Positions 13,732 through 19,829 of a DNA stretch of 19,829 bases are shown piece by piece; within the stretch, counting starts at the first letter, position 1; each line of letters begins with the position of its first letter. The notes below the pieces were generated by a model. That model saw only the letters and a program-made list of their open reading frames with translations, did not search any database and was not told the origin of the DNA. The DNA comes from Brevundimonas sp. UBA7534 (GTDB lineage: Bacteria; Pseudomonadota; Alphaproteobacteria; Caulobacterales; Caulobacteraceae). The translations under genes and the position numbers were made by a program. The stretch spans positions 1-19,829 of the forward strand of contig NZ_DLMO01000009.1 of NCBI RefSeq assembly GCF_002479325.1, given 5' to 3'.

Positions 13732-14666
13732 CAGTCTTCCAGTCCCACCAAAGAGCGCGAGAAGGCGCGGGCGTCGAACGGCTGCAGGTCCTCGACCCCT
13801 TCGCCGACGCCGATCAGCATCAGGGGCGCGTCGGACGCCTGGGCCACGGGCACAAGCACGCCGCCGCGCGCGGTGCCGTCCAGCTTGGTCATGACGATGC
13901 CGGTGACGAAGGCGGTGCGGCCGAAGATCTGTTCCTGGGCCAGGGCGTTTCGGCCCACGGTCGCGTCCAGCACCAGCAGGGTGTCGTGCGGCGCGTCCGG
14001 ATCGACCTTCTTCAGCACCCGCACGATCTTGAGCAGTTCGTCCATCAGGGCCGACTTGTTCTGCAGCCGCCCGGCGGTGTCGATGAGGACCACGTCGAAG
14101 CCCTCTTGCCTGGCCTTCTGATAGGCGTCGAAGGCCAGGCCAGCGGCGTCGGCGCCGTCACGACGCGCCTCGAAGTGGGCGTCGGCGCGTTCGGCCCAGA
14201 CCTTCAACTGTTCGCGGGCGGCGGCGCGGAAGGTGTCGCCGGCGACGATCATCACCTTGGCGCCCTTGGCCGTCAGGTCGGCGGCGATCTTGCCCAGGGT
14301 CGTGGTCTTGCCGGAACCGTTCACCCCGACGAACAGGACGACATAGGGCTTGGGTCCGCTCAGCGGGTCGAAGGTCGCCTGGCGCGGCGACAGTTCGGCG
14401 GCGACGGCCTCGGCCAGCGCCTCCTTGACCTCACGCTCGGGCGCGTCCTTGCCGAACTTCAGCGTGCGGAACCGCTCCACGATGCGGGCGGAGGCGGCCG
14501 GGCCCAGATCGCTTTCCAGCAGGTGTTCTTCCAACTGCTCCAGGGACGCCTCGGACAGGGGCTCCTTGACGAAGGTGGCGACGACCTGGTCGGTCATCTG
14601 CTTGGAGGAGCGGGACAGGCCCTGCGACAGGCGCTGGAACCAGCCCTTTTTCGGCGTATCGGTCAT
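13731..14666 (-). CDS. ftsY: Signal recognition particle receptor FtsY
   Basis: FtsY is the GTPase that docks SRP-bound ribosomes at the membrane during co-translational insertion. The 311-residue protein begins MTDTPKKGWFQRL, has a helical N domain (about 1-95) and the SRP-type G domain: GVNGSGKTTT (G1, 114-123), DTFRAAAREQL (144-154), DTAGR (196-200), TKLDG (260-264) and the closing GVGEGVEDLQPF (286-297). The long acidic A domain of E. coli FtsY is absent, as usual in this group; the basic, amphipathic N-terminus probably serves membrane binding. Upstream ATG codons (up to 14741) would add an Arg/Ala-rich stretch not typical of the family, so 14666 was chosen despite a poor ribosome binding site. 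It is coupled to yciB. The gene for an MtaB-type methylthiotransferase, often upstream, is not here. Confidence 0.94.
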   Translation of the reverse strand: MTDTPKKGWFQRLSQGLSRSSKQMTDQVVATFVKEPLSEASLEQLEEHLLESDLGPAASARIVERFRTLKFGKDAPEREVKEALAEAVAAELSPRQATFDPLSGPKPYVVLFVGVNGSGKTTTLGKIAADLTAKGAKVMIVAGDTFRAAAREQLKVWAERADAHFEARRDGADAAGLAFDAYQKARQEGFDVVLIDTAGRLQNKSALMDELLKIVRVLKKVDPDAPHDTLLVLDATVGRNALAQEQIFGRTAFVTGIVMTKLDGTARGGVLVPVAQASDAPLMLIGVGEGVEDLQPFDARAFSRSLVGLED

Positions 14667-14996
14667 TCTTATGGCTTTAGCGGCGGCGAGGCGGCCCGTC
14701 ATCCGCATTCGGGCGCATTTGGCGGACGCTGCACGCCGCACCGGAAAAACACCGTGTGAATAGTCTGAATGGTGCCAAATCGTGGATAACTTCCGGGGAA
14801 AGACGAGGAAGCCGGAACTGTAGGGCGACGGGCGGCTCAGGCGGGAAGATCGCGGCGCCGATCCCGCAGGTGCTTGAAATGTCAGGGTTCAGGTCGAAAC
14901 CATGCGCGCGCTGGCCGGCGCGGGCTATCGCAATCGGCGAGTATGAGCGCATGATCGGCGTCGGCGACCCCGCCGTAGGCGAAACGGAGCGGCGGC
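14667..14996. other. Intergenic region between divergent ftsY and the ydeI-like gene
   Basis: These 330 bases contain no reading frame with coding character on either strand. They should hold the promoters for ftsY (leftward) and the YdeI-family gene (rightward), but I found no convincing -35/-10 pair. One sequence on the minus strand at 14781-14789, TTATCCACG, differs by one base from the DnaA-box consensus TTATCCACA; a lone match is weak evidence. Positions 14741-14790 are less GC-rich than the rest and are the best place to look for a start site. Confidence 0.6.
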
Positions 14997-15311
14997 ATGG
15001 CGGACGGATTTCCCCAGGGCGTGGTGCATGAGGCGGGAGCGGACCTGGAGACGGCGATCCGGTCCGACGCCGCGCTGCTGGACCTTTGGACCGGGCTGAC
15101 GCCGCTGGGCCGCAACGAGTTCATCTGCTGGGTCGACGACGCCAAACAGGCCAAGACCCGCCAGCGCCGGATCGAGCGCACCGCCGAGGAGTTGCGCGAG
15201 GGCAAGAAACGCCCCTGCTGCTGGCCCGGCTGCATCCACCGCACCGACAAGGCGCCGAGCGCCTGGCAACAGGCCGTGCTGATCGAGGGCAAGGCGAAGG
15301 GTGGGCGTTAG
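14997..15311 (+). CDS. Short YdeI/OmdA-family protein
   Basis: A 104-residue cytoplasmic protein with no signal peptide. The core LLDLWTGLTPLGRNEFICWVDDAKQAKTRQRRIERTAEELREGKKRPCCW is the pattern of the YdeI/OmpD-associated (OmdA) family, in which the L-x-P-x-x-x-x-x-x-x-x-W-V-x-x-A-K-x-x-x-T-R-x-x-R-I motif is conserved. E. coli YdeI has been described in relation to bacteriocin/peptide resistance, but a molecular activity is not established. Most relatives have an additional N-terminal domain; this version is the short type. Two adjacent Cys plus Cys-x-H (CCWPGCIH) form a possible metal or redox site. The ATG at 14997 has CGGAG about seven bases upstream. It appears to be a single gene. Confidence 0.8.
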   Translation: MADGFPQGVVHEAGADLETAIRSDAALLDLWTGLTPLGRNEFICWVDDAKQAKTRQRRIERTAEELREGKKRPCCWPGCIHRTDKAPSAWQQAVLIEGKAKGGR

Positions 15312-15393
15312 TCGCTTACGGCTTTTGGCTGGCGCGCGATGTCTGGGTTTGGGCAGGAAGCCCATCGCCGCTTTCGACCCCTAGGAGACGTTC

Positions 15394-15432
15394 ATGAACC
15401 TCACGAAACGCTGCTCCGAAGATGAGCGATGA
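15394..15432 (+). pseudogene. Possible leftover start of a displaced gene
   Basis: CTAGGAGACGTTC followed by ATG at 15394 looks like a proper gene start (AGGAG, seven bases before ATG), but the frame stops after 12 codons (MNLTKRCSEDER) and enters the end of the oppositely oriented serine hydrolase gene. It may be the 5' end of a gene whose remainder was replaced when the serine hydrolase arrived, or a chance match. It is too short to test further from sequence alone. Confidence 0.25.
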
Positions 15433-16504
15433 ATCCGGCATCTGCGCCGATCAGTTCGAGGACGGGAAGAACAGCCTTCCAGCCATTGCTGCTGTTGGTG
15501 AACAGCACTAGGCCGGCGCCGGTTTCAGGTTCCAGGTACACGAAGGTGAAGGTCCCGTCGTCCATGCCGGTGTGCATGAGGAAACGCCGACCGCCGATCA
15601 GAAAGGTTTCCCAGCCTAAACCGAATCCATCCTCGGCCGCACAGTCGGGCTCGCCTCCCGCACAGGCTTGCGTGCGACGGACAGTCTGGAGCTTTTCCCT
15701 CTCCAGATACAGATCGGGCGTAACGCCCTGCTTTTGAAGCATCCCGACCACGAAACGAGCGTAGTCCGAGGGCGTCGAAATCAGGTCGTCGGACGCGACG
15801 AAATGGTCGGCCACCTGCGGCGCCAGGACGTTGAGATCGGCGTCGTAGGGGACGGCGAGACGACCCTCCATCCACGTGCGTCTCGTATAGGCTGTGTCGC
15901 GCATGCCGCTCGGTTCGAACACGAGCGTTTGAGCCAGATCTTCGAAGGGCTCGCCGGTCTTCGCCTCGATGAATCGCGCCAGCCATTCAAAGCCCTCTCC
16001 GGAGTATCCGAAGGTTTCTCCGGGGTCATTGCTGAACCTGAGCTTGCCGCCCCCCTCCGGGCGCCAGTTCGGCAATCCGCTCCTGTGACTCATCACAAGC
16101 CGGGGCGTCAGTCGGGCCGACCGAGGATCATCCGCGACATCCGGATCCAACCAATACGATGACATAGGCTCATCAAGCGAAATCCGGTCCTGGGCCGCCA
16201 GGCGCATCGCCACTTCGGCGCTCACCGGTTTCGCAAGGGACGCGACATTATAGAGGGTTTCGATGGTCGCGGGTTGGCCAGGCGACGCCTGTCCCCAAGC
16301 GTGGGCTTCAGCAATCTTCCCGTGTTCCACGATCGCGACGGAGAGGCTCGCAATCTTCAAGCTCGAAAGCAGCCGTGGTGCCGCCGTCTCGAGACCGGAC
16401 AGCGCCGACAGGGTAGCGTCGTCGACACCCCGTTGAATGGGGCGCGCCTGCGCCGTAGCGGCCGCTAACAAGGCGGCGGCCAAGATGGCTGTAAACCGAA
16501 CCAC
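15401..16504 (-). CDS. Exported serine hydrolase, class C beta-lactamase fold
   Basis: A 367-residue protein of the beta-lactamase/D-alanyl-D-alanine carboxypeptidase/esterase group (Pfam PF00144 type). It starts with a Sec-type signal peptide (FTAILAAALLAAATAQA). Catalytic marks are S-x-x-K in NVASLAKPVSAEVA (Ser89, Lys92), the Tyr motif in FGYSGEGFEWLA (Y-S-G in place of Y-A-N), and HTG in FLMHTGMDDG in place of KTG. The substitutions of the last two motifs and the lack of other AmpC features favour an esterase or peptidase over a true beta-lactamase. The start GTG at 16504 is supported by GAGGAA about seven bases upstream and by the signal peptide; a longer version from 16543 is less likely. 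Codon use is less GC-rich than in neighbours (one 60-base sample counts 57% GC), which hints at horizontal acquisition. Confidence 0.87.
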   Translation of the reverse strand: MVRFTAILAAALLAAATAQARPIQRGVDDATLSALSGLETAAPRLLSSLKIASLSVAIVEHGKIAEAHAWGQASPGQPATIETLYNVASLAKPVSAEVAMRLAAQDRISLDEPMSSYWLDPDVADDPRSARLTPRLVMSHRSGLPNWRPEGGGKLRFSNDPGETFGYSGEGFEWLARFIEAKTGEPFEDLAQTLVFEPSGMRDTAYTRRTWMEGRLAVPYDADLNVLAPQVADHFVASDDLISTPSDYARFVVGMLQKQGVTPDLYLEREKLQTVRRTQACAGGEPDCAAEDGFGLGWETFLIGGRRFLMHTGMDDGTFTFVYLEPETGAGLVLFTNSSNGWKAVLPVLELIGADAGFIAHLRSSVS

Positions 16505-16739
16505 AACAGATTCCTCAATCGCGACCGTCTCGCGTGAGAGCACCCTTGTCGTCTCATCCGACCGCCATCAAGTTAAGGTTCGGCAATGCGAAAAGTCCCC
16601 CGCGATAAGGTCCGCTTTCCACCCATTTCAGACGTTCGGAATGTCCGCGCGGCGGCCGTGTGGACGAACGATTCCCGTCGTTCATCATTCCCGACTATAC
16701 GGAGACCGACCGGCGCGCGCCGGAGCAGCGGACGAGCCC
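16505..16739. other. Divergent intergenic region with a possible dispersed-repeat remnant
   Basis: These 235 bases separate the start codons of the serine hydrolase (leftward) and nadE (rightward) and should hold both promoters; no clear -35/-10 pair was found. At 16603-16650 the sequence (GGTCCGCTTTCCACCCATTT and on to GTTCGGAATGTCCGC) recalls short intergenic repeats that occur many times in alphaproteobacterial genomes and give small spurious ORFs beginning with RFPPISDVR-like phrases. Two GANTC sites (around 16510 and 16672) flank it. An in-frame extension of nadE through this region is open by chance and is not thought to be coding. Confidence 0.5.
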
Positions 16740-18785
16740 ATGGCCGAGACCCATCCCTTCCATTCGCCCAGGACGCACGGCTTCGTGCGGGTGGCGGCGG
16801 CGACGCCGGTCAGCCATGTGGGCGATCCGGTCGCCAATGCGGCGGAGCATCTGGCCTTGATCCGGGAGGCGGGGGACGAGGGGTGCGACCTGGTGGTGTT
16901 TCCCGAGCTGTCGCTGTCGGCCTATGCGATCGACGACCTGCACATGCAGGCGGCGCTGCTGGACGAGGTCGCGCGCCAGATCGCGGTGCTGGCCGCCGCG
17001 ACCCAGGACAACGGCGTCGTCGTCATCGTCGGGGCGCCGATCCGGGGCGGCGACGCCCTGTTCAACTGCGCCGTGGTGCTGGGCGGGGGCGAGGTGCTGG
17101 GCGTCGTGCCCAAGACCTATCTGCCGAACTATCGCGAATACTATGAGAAGCGCTGGTTCGCCCCGGCGACGGCGCGGACCGAGGATGCGCTGGTCCTGAA
17201 CGGCGAGACGGTCGATTTCGCGCCGGGCCTGGTGTTCGAGGCGGTGAACCGGCCGGGCTTCGTCTTCGCGGTGGAAATTTGCGAGGACTTCTGGGCGCCG
17301 CTGCCGCCGTCGACGCGGGCGGCGCTGGCGGGGGCGCGGATCCTCTGCAACCTGTCGGCGTCCAACATCGTGATCGGCAAGGCGGACGAGCGGGCGATGC
17401 TGTGCGCCAGCCAGTCGTCGCGGACGCTGTCGGCCTATGTCTTCACCGCTTCGGGCTGGGGCGAAAGCACCACCGACCTGGCCTGGGACGGGCAGGCGAC
17501 CATTCACGAGATGGGGGCCAAGCTGGCCGAGGGCGAGCGCTTCGCCCTGGAAAACCACCTGACCGTGGCCGACGTGGACGTGGACCGGATCGGGCTGGAG
17601 CGGCTGAGGAACGGCACCTTTTCCGAGTGCGCGCGCGTCGAGGGGGAGGCGGCGACCGTCGTGCCCTTCACCGCGCGCGAGGACCGGACCGCCAGCGACC
17701 TGATCCGGCCGATCGACCGCTTTCCCTTCGTGCCCGACGATCCGGCGCGCCTGGACCAGGACTGCTACGAGGCCTTCAACATCCAGGTGCAGGGGCTGAT
17801 GCGCCGGATGACGGCGACCAAGTCCGAGCGGCTGGTGATCGGCGTGTCGGGCGGGCTGGATTCGACCCAGGCGTTGCTGGTGGCCTGTCGCGCCTTCGAC
17901 CGGCTGGACCTGCCGCGCGAGGGGATACTGGGCTTCACCCTGCCGGGGTTCGCGACGTCGGACGGCACGAAGTCGAACGCCTGGGCCTTGATGAAGGCGC
18001 TGGGCGTCACGGGCGCCGAGATCGACATCCGCCCGGCGGCCGAGCAGATGCTGACGGACATCGGCCATCCCTTCGCGAATGGCGAGCCGGTTCACGACAT
18101 CACCTTCGAGAACGTGCAGGCGGGGCTGAGGACGGACTATCTGTTCCGCCTGGCCAACCAGAACGGGGCCTTCGTGCTGGGCACGGGCGACCTGTCGGAA
18201 CTGGCGCTGGGGTGGTCCACCTATGGCGTCGGCGACCACATGAGTCACTACAACGTCAACGGCGGGGTGGCGAAGACGCTGATCCGGCACCTGATCCGCT
18301 GGGTGGCGGACAAGGAACTGGTGGGGGGCGAGGCCACGCCGACGCTGCACGCCATCCTGGACACGGAGATTTCGCCGGAACTGGTGCCGGCCGGCGCGGA
18401 CGGCAAGATCCAGTCGACCGAGAGCACGGTCGGGCCCTATGCGCTGAACGACTTCTTCCTGTTCTACATCAGCCGGTTCGGGCTGAAGCCGTCCAAGGTC
18501 GCCTATCTGGCCGAGCAGGCCTGGGCCGATGCGGCGCGGGGCGACTGGCCCGCCGGCACGCCGGACGACGAAAAGATCACCTTCGAGCTGCCGATCATCA
18601 AGGCGTGGCTGAGGAAGTTCCTGGTGCGCTTCTTCCAGACGTCACAGTTCAAGCGCTCGGCCGTGCCGAACGGGCCGAAGGTGGTGACGGGCGGTTCGCT
18701 GTCGCCCCGCGGCGACTGGCGCGCGCCGTCGGACGGCGCGGCGCGGGTGTGGCTGGACGAACTGGAGGCGAACGTGCCGGACTGA
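16740..18785 (+). CDS. nadE: Glutamine-dependent NAD+ synthetase
   Basis: It catalyses the last step of NAD+ biosynthesis, amidating nicotinic acid adenine dinucleotide with ammonia released from glutamine. The 681-residue protein has the normal length of the two-domain form. The N-terminal nitrilase-type glutaminase domain (about 12-300) carries the Glu-Lys-Cys triad: FPELSLSAYAIDD (Glu56), VVPKTYLPNYREYYEKRWF (Lys125) and VEICEDFWAP (Cys181). The C-terminal synthetase domain (about 340-680) has the ATP pyrophosphatase loop VIGVSGGLDSTQALL (SGGLDS 370-375), GTGDLSELALGWSTYG and SHYNVNGGVAKT. The frame is open to 16437, but the ATG at 16740 fits the family start (HGFVRVAAATP shortly after). 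Its stop is 6 bases from the stop of the convergent helicase gene. Confidence 0.96.
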   Translation: MAETHPFHSPRTHGFVRVAAATPVSHVGDPVANAAEHLALIREAGDEGCDLVVFPELSLSAYAIDDLHMQAALLDEVARQIAVLAAATQDNGVVVIVGAPIRGGDALFNCAVVLGGGEVLGVVPKTYLPNYREYYEKRWFAPATARTEDALVLNGETVDFAPGLVFEAVNRPGFVFAVEICEDFWAPLPPSTRAALAGARILCNLSASNIVIGKADERAMLCASQSSRTLSAYVFTASGWGESTTDLAWDGQATIHEMGAKLAEGERFALENHLTVADVDVDRIGLERLRNGTFSECARVEGEAATVVPFTAREDRTASDLIRPIDRFPFVPDDPARLDQDCYEAFNIQVQGLMRRMTATKSERLVIGVSGGLDSTQALLVACRAFDRLDLPREGILGFTLPGFATSDGTKSNAWALMKALGVTGAEIDIRPAAEQMLTDIGHPFANGEPVHDITFENVQAGLRTDYLFRLANQNGAFVLGTGDLSELALGWSTYGVGDHMSHYNVNGGVAKTLIRHLIRWVADKELVGGEATPTLHAILDTEISPELVPAGADGKIQSTESTVGPYALNDFFLFYISRFGLKPSKVAYLAEQAWADAARGDWPAGTPDDEKITFELPIIKAWLRKFLVRFFQTSQFKRSAVPNGPKVVTGGSLSPRGDWRAPSDGAARVWLDELEANVPD

Positions 18786-18791
18786 GGGACG

Positions 18792-19829
18792 TCAGGCCTT
18801 CTCCACGAAACTGTCGATGACGCGCTTCTCGCCGGCCTTTTCGAAGGCGACCAGCAGCTTGTTGCCCTCGATCAGGCGGACGTGGCCATAGCCGAACTTC
18901 TGATGGAAGACGCGTTCGCCCTTCTTCCAGCCGGAGGCGGACTTGGGGTCGGCGGTGGCGACCAGGCGGCCGTCGCCCTCGATCACCGCGTGGCGGGCCT
19001 GGATCGAACGGGGCGTCTGGGCGGCGGTGAAGCTCTGGGCGCGTTTCCAGCCGGGCGAGGAATAGCCGCTGCCGAAGGACGGGGCGTCGTCCCAGCGCGA
19101 CTTGGCCTCCTTCATGCCGGCGGAGGCGCCGTAGTAGCCGGTGTCCGACTGGGCCTCGACGTGGGCGATGGGCAGTTCGTCGACGAAGCGACTGGGCAGC
19201 TGCGATGTCCAGCGGCCATAGACCAGGCGATTGGCGGCAAAGGAGATGCGGGCGTCCTGCTTGGCGCGGGTGACGCCGACGTAGGCCAGGCGGCGTTCCT
19301 CCTCCAGGCCCTTTTCGCCCTTCTCGTCGATGCTGCGCTGGCTGGGAAAGACGCCTTCCTCCCAGCCGGGCAGGAAGACCAGCGGGAACTCCAGCCCCTT
19401 GGCGCCGTGCAGGGTCATGATCTGCACCGCCCCGTCGCCGTTCGGGTCGTCGCCGGCGCCGCGATCCAGGTCCATCACCAGGGCGACGTGCTCCAGATAG
19501 GCCTGAAGGGTGTCGAACGACTGCATCGACTGGACCAGTTCCTTCAGGTTCTCCAGTCGGGTCTGGCCGCTGGTGCGGTCGGCCTTCTGCATGTCGGTGT
19601 AGCCGCTTTCCTCCAGCACCGTTTCCATCACCTGCCAGTGGGGCGTGGTCTCGGCCAGGGCGCGCCAGCGGTCCAGGTCGCGCAGGAAGTTGGACAGGGC
19701 GGTGCGGGTGCGGGCCTGAAGCTCGTCGGTGTTGACCAGGCCGCGCACGGCGGTGACGGCCGACAGGTCGTGCTGGCGGGCGATGTGCAGGATCTTCTGC
19801 ACCGAGGTGTCGCCGATGCCGCGCTTGGG
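18792..19829 (-). CDS. uvrD: UvrD/PcrA-type DNA helicase, C-terminal part (start outside window)
   Basis: A superfamily 1A 3'-5' helicase acting in excision and mismatch repair. The frame is open to the window edge, so only the last 346 residues are seen, beginning PKRGIGDTSVQKI from the 2B/2A region. Helicase motifs V and VI are present in QIMTLHGAKGLEFPLVFLPG and EEERRLAYVGVTRAKQDA, followed by LPSRFVDELP. After a variable linker (about 230-300) comes the C-terminal Tudor-like domain KKGERVFHQKFGYGHVRLIEG to VIDSFVEKA, which in PcrA/UvrD contacts RNA polymerase. The stop lies 6 bases from that of nadE, so the two genes converge with no room for a separate terminator. The symbol could equally be pcrA; the two are orthologous. 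Confidence 0.93.
   Translation of the reverse strand, partial: PKRGIGDTSVQKILHIARQHDLSAVTAVRGLVNTDELQARTRTALSNFLRDLDRWRALAETTPHWQVMETVLEESGYTDMQKADRTSGQTRLENLKELVQSMQSFDTLQAYLEHVALVMDLDRGAGDDPNGDGAVQIMTLHGAKGLEFPLVFLPGWEEGVFPSQRSIDEKGEKGLEEERRLAYVGVTRAKQDARISFAANRLVYGRWTSQLPSRFVDELPIAHVEAQSDTGYYGASAGMKEAKSRWDDAPSFGSGYSSPGWKRAQSFTAAQTPRSIQARHAVIEGDGRLVATADPKSASGWKKGERVFHQKFGYGHVRLIEGNKLLVAFEKAGEKRVIDSFVEKA

Noticed and set aside
14781..14789. A DnaA-box-like TTATCCACG (minus strand) suggesting an origin or DnaA control
   Set aside because: It is a single site with one mismatch, without further boxes, AT-rich unwinding region or origin-type genes nearby.
15401..16504. Calling the serine hydrolase an AmpC beta-lactamase
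   Set aside because: The S-x-x-K motif is present, but Y-A-N is replaced by Y-S-G and K-T-G by H-T-G, and no AmpR regulator is adjacent, so resistance cannot be claimed.
17279..18820. A long alternate + frame inside nadE
   Set aside because: It is Arg/Gly-rich out-of-frame translation of the NAD+ synthetase gene; the true frame carries both catalytic domains.
1..19829. CRISPR arrays, tRNA or rRNA genes, and intact insertion sequences
   Set aside because: I saw no regularly spaced repeats, no tRNA cloverleaf or CCA-ended sequence in the gaps, no rRNA motifs and no transposase-like protein on either strand.

Overview
The window looks like chromosomal DNA of an alphaproteobacterium of the family Caulobacteraceae, most probably Brevundimonas or a close relative. 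This rests on the high GC content, the gene set eno / ftsB / pdhA / pdhB (with an N-terminal lipoyl domain) / DUF5076 / pdhC / lpdA, an FtsY without a long acidic N-terminal domain and followed by yciB, and the protein sequences themselves. No database search was possible, so the genus is an inference.

Layout. Positions 1-1888 (+) hold the end of lptC and then lptA. The expected end of lptA and the usual downstream lptB are missing. Instead lptA runs in frame into an internal piece of a large 'strawberry notch'-type helicase gene, which runs into a maltose/galactoside O-acetyltransferase gene lacking its beginning. This three-part mosaic is the most anomalous part of the window. Next come rpmF (ribosomal protein L32) with a clear terminator, a small lipoprotein gene, and eno (enolase). 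Between eno and ftsB lie three GANTC (CcrM-type methylation) sites within 58 bp and a perfect 8+8 bp palindrome.

Positions 4984-11000 (+) are a compact pyruvate dehydrogenase locus: pdhA, pdhB, a DUF5076 gene, pdhC, a glutathione-peroxidase-like gene and lpdA. The reading frames of pdhB/DUF5076/pdhC and of gpx/lpdA overlap by 1-4 bases. A 131-bp element with perfect 32-bp inverted arms separates pdhC from gpx and supplies part of the gpx ribosome binding site. Together with enolase, these genes cover the last steps from 2-phosphoglycerate toward acetyl-CoA (pyruvate kinase is not here).

Positions 11005-14666 (-) hold a secreted GH5-type glycosidase, a MarR-family regulator with a lysine/alanine-rich histone-H1-like tail, yciB (ispZ-type membrane protein) and ftsY (SRP receptor). 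After about 330 bp without a gene come a short YdeI/OmdA-family gene (+), a serine hydrolase of the class C beta-lactamase fold (-) in visibly less GC-rich DNA, nadE (glutamine-dependent NAD+ synthase, +) and the C-terminal part of a UvrD/PcrA helicase gene (-) that leaves the window. Most of the window is ordinary housekeeping sequence. The points worth a second look are the lptA mosaic, the GANTC cluster before ftsB, the inverted-repeat element inside the PDH locus, the DUF5076 gene embedded there, and the signs of insertion around the serine hydrolase.
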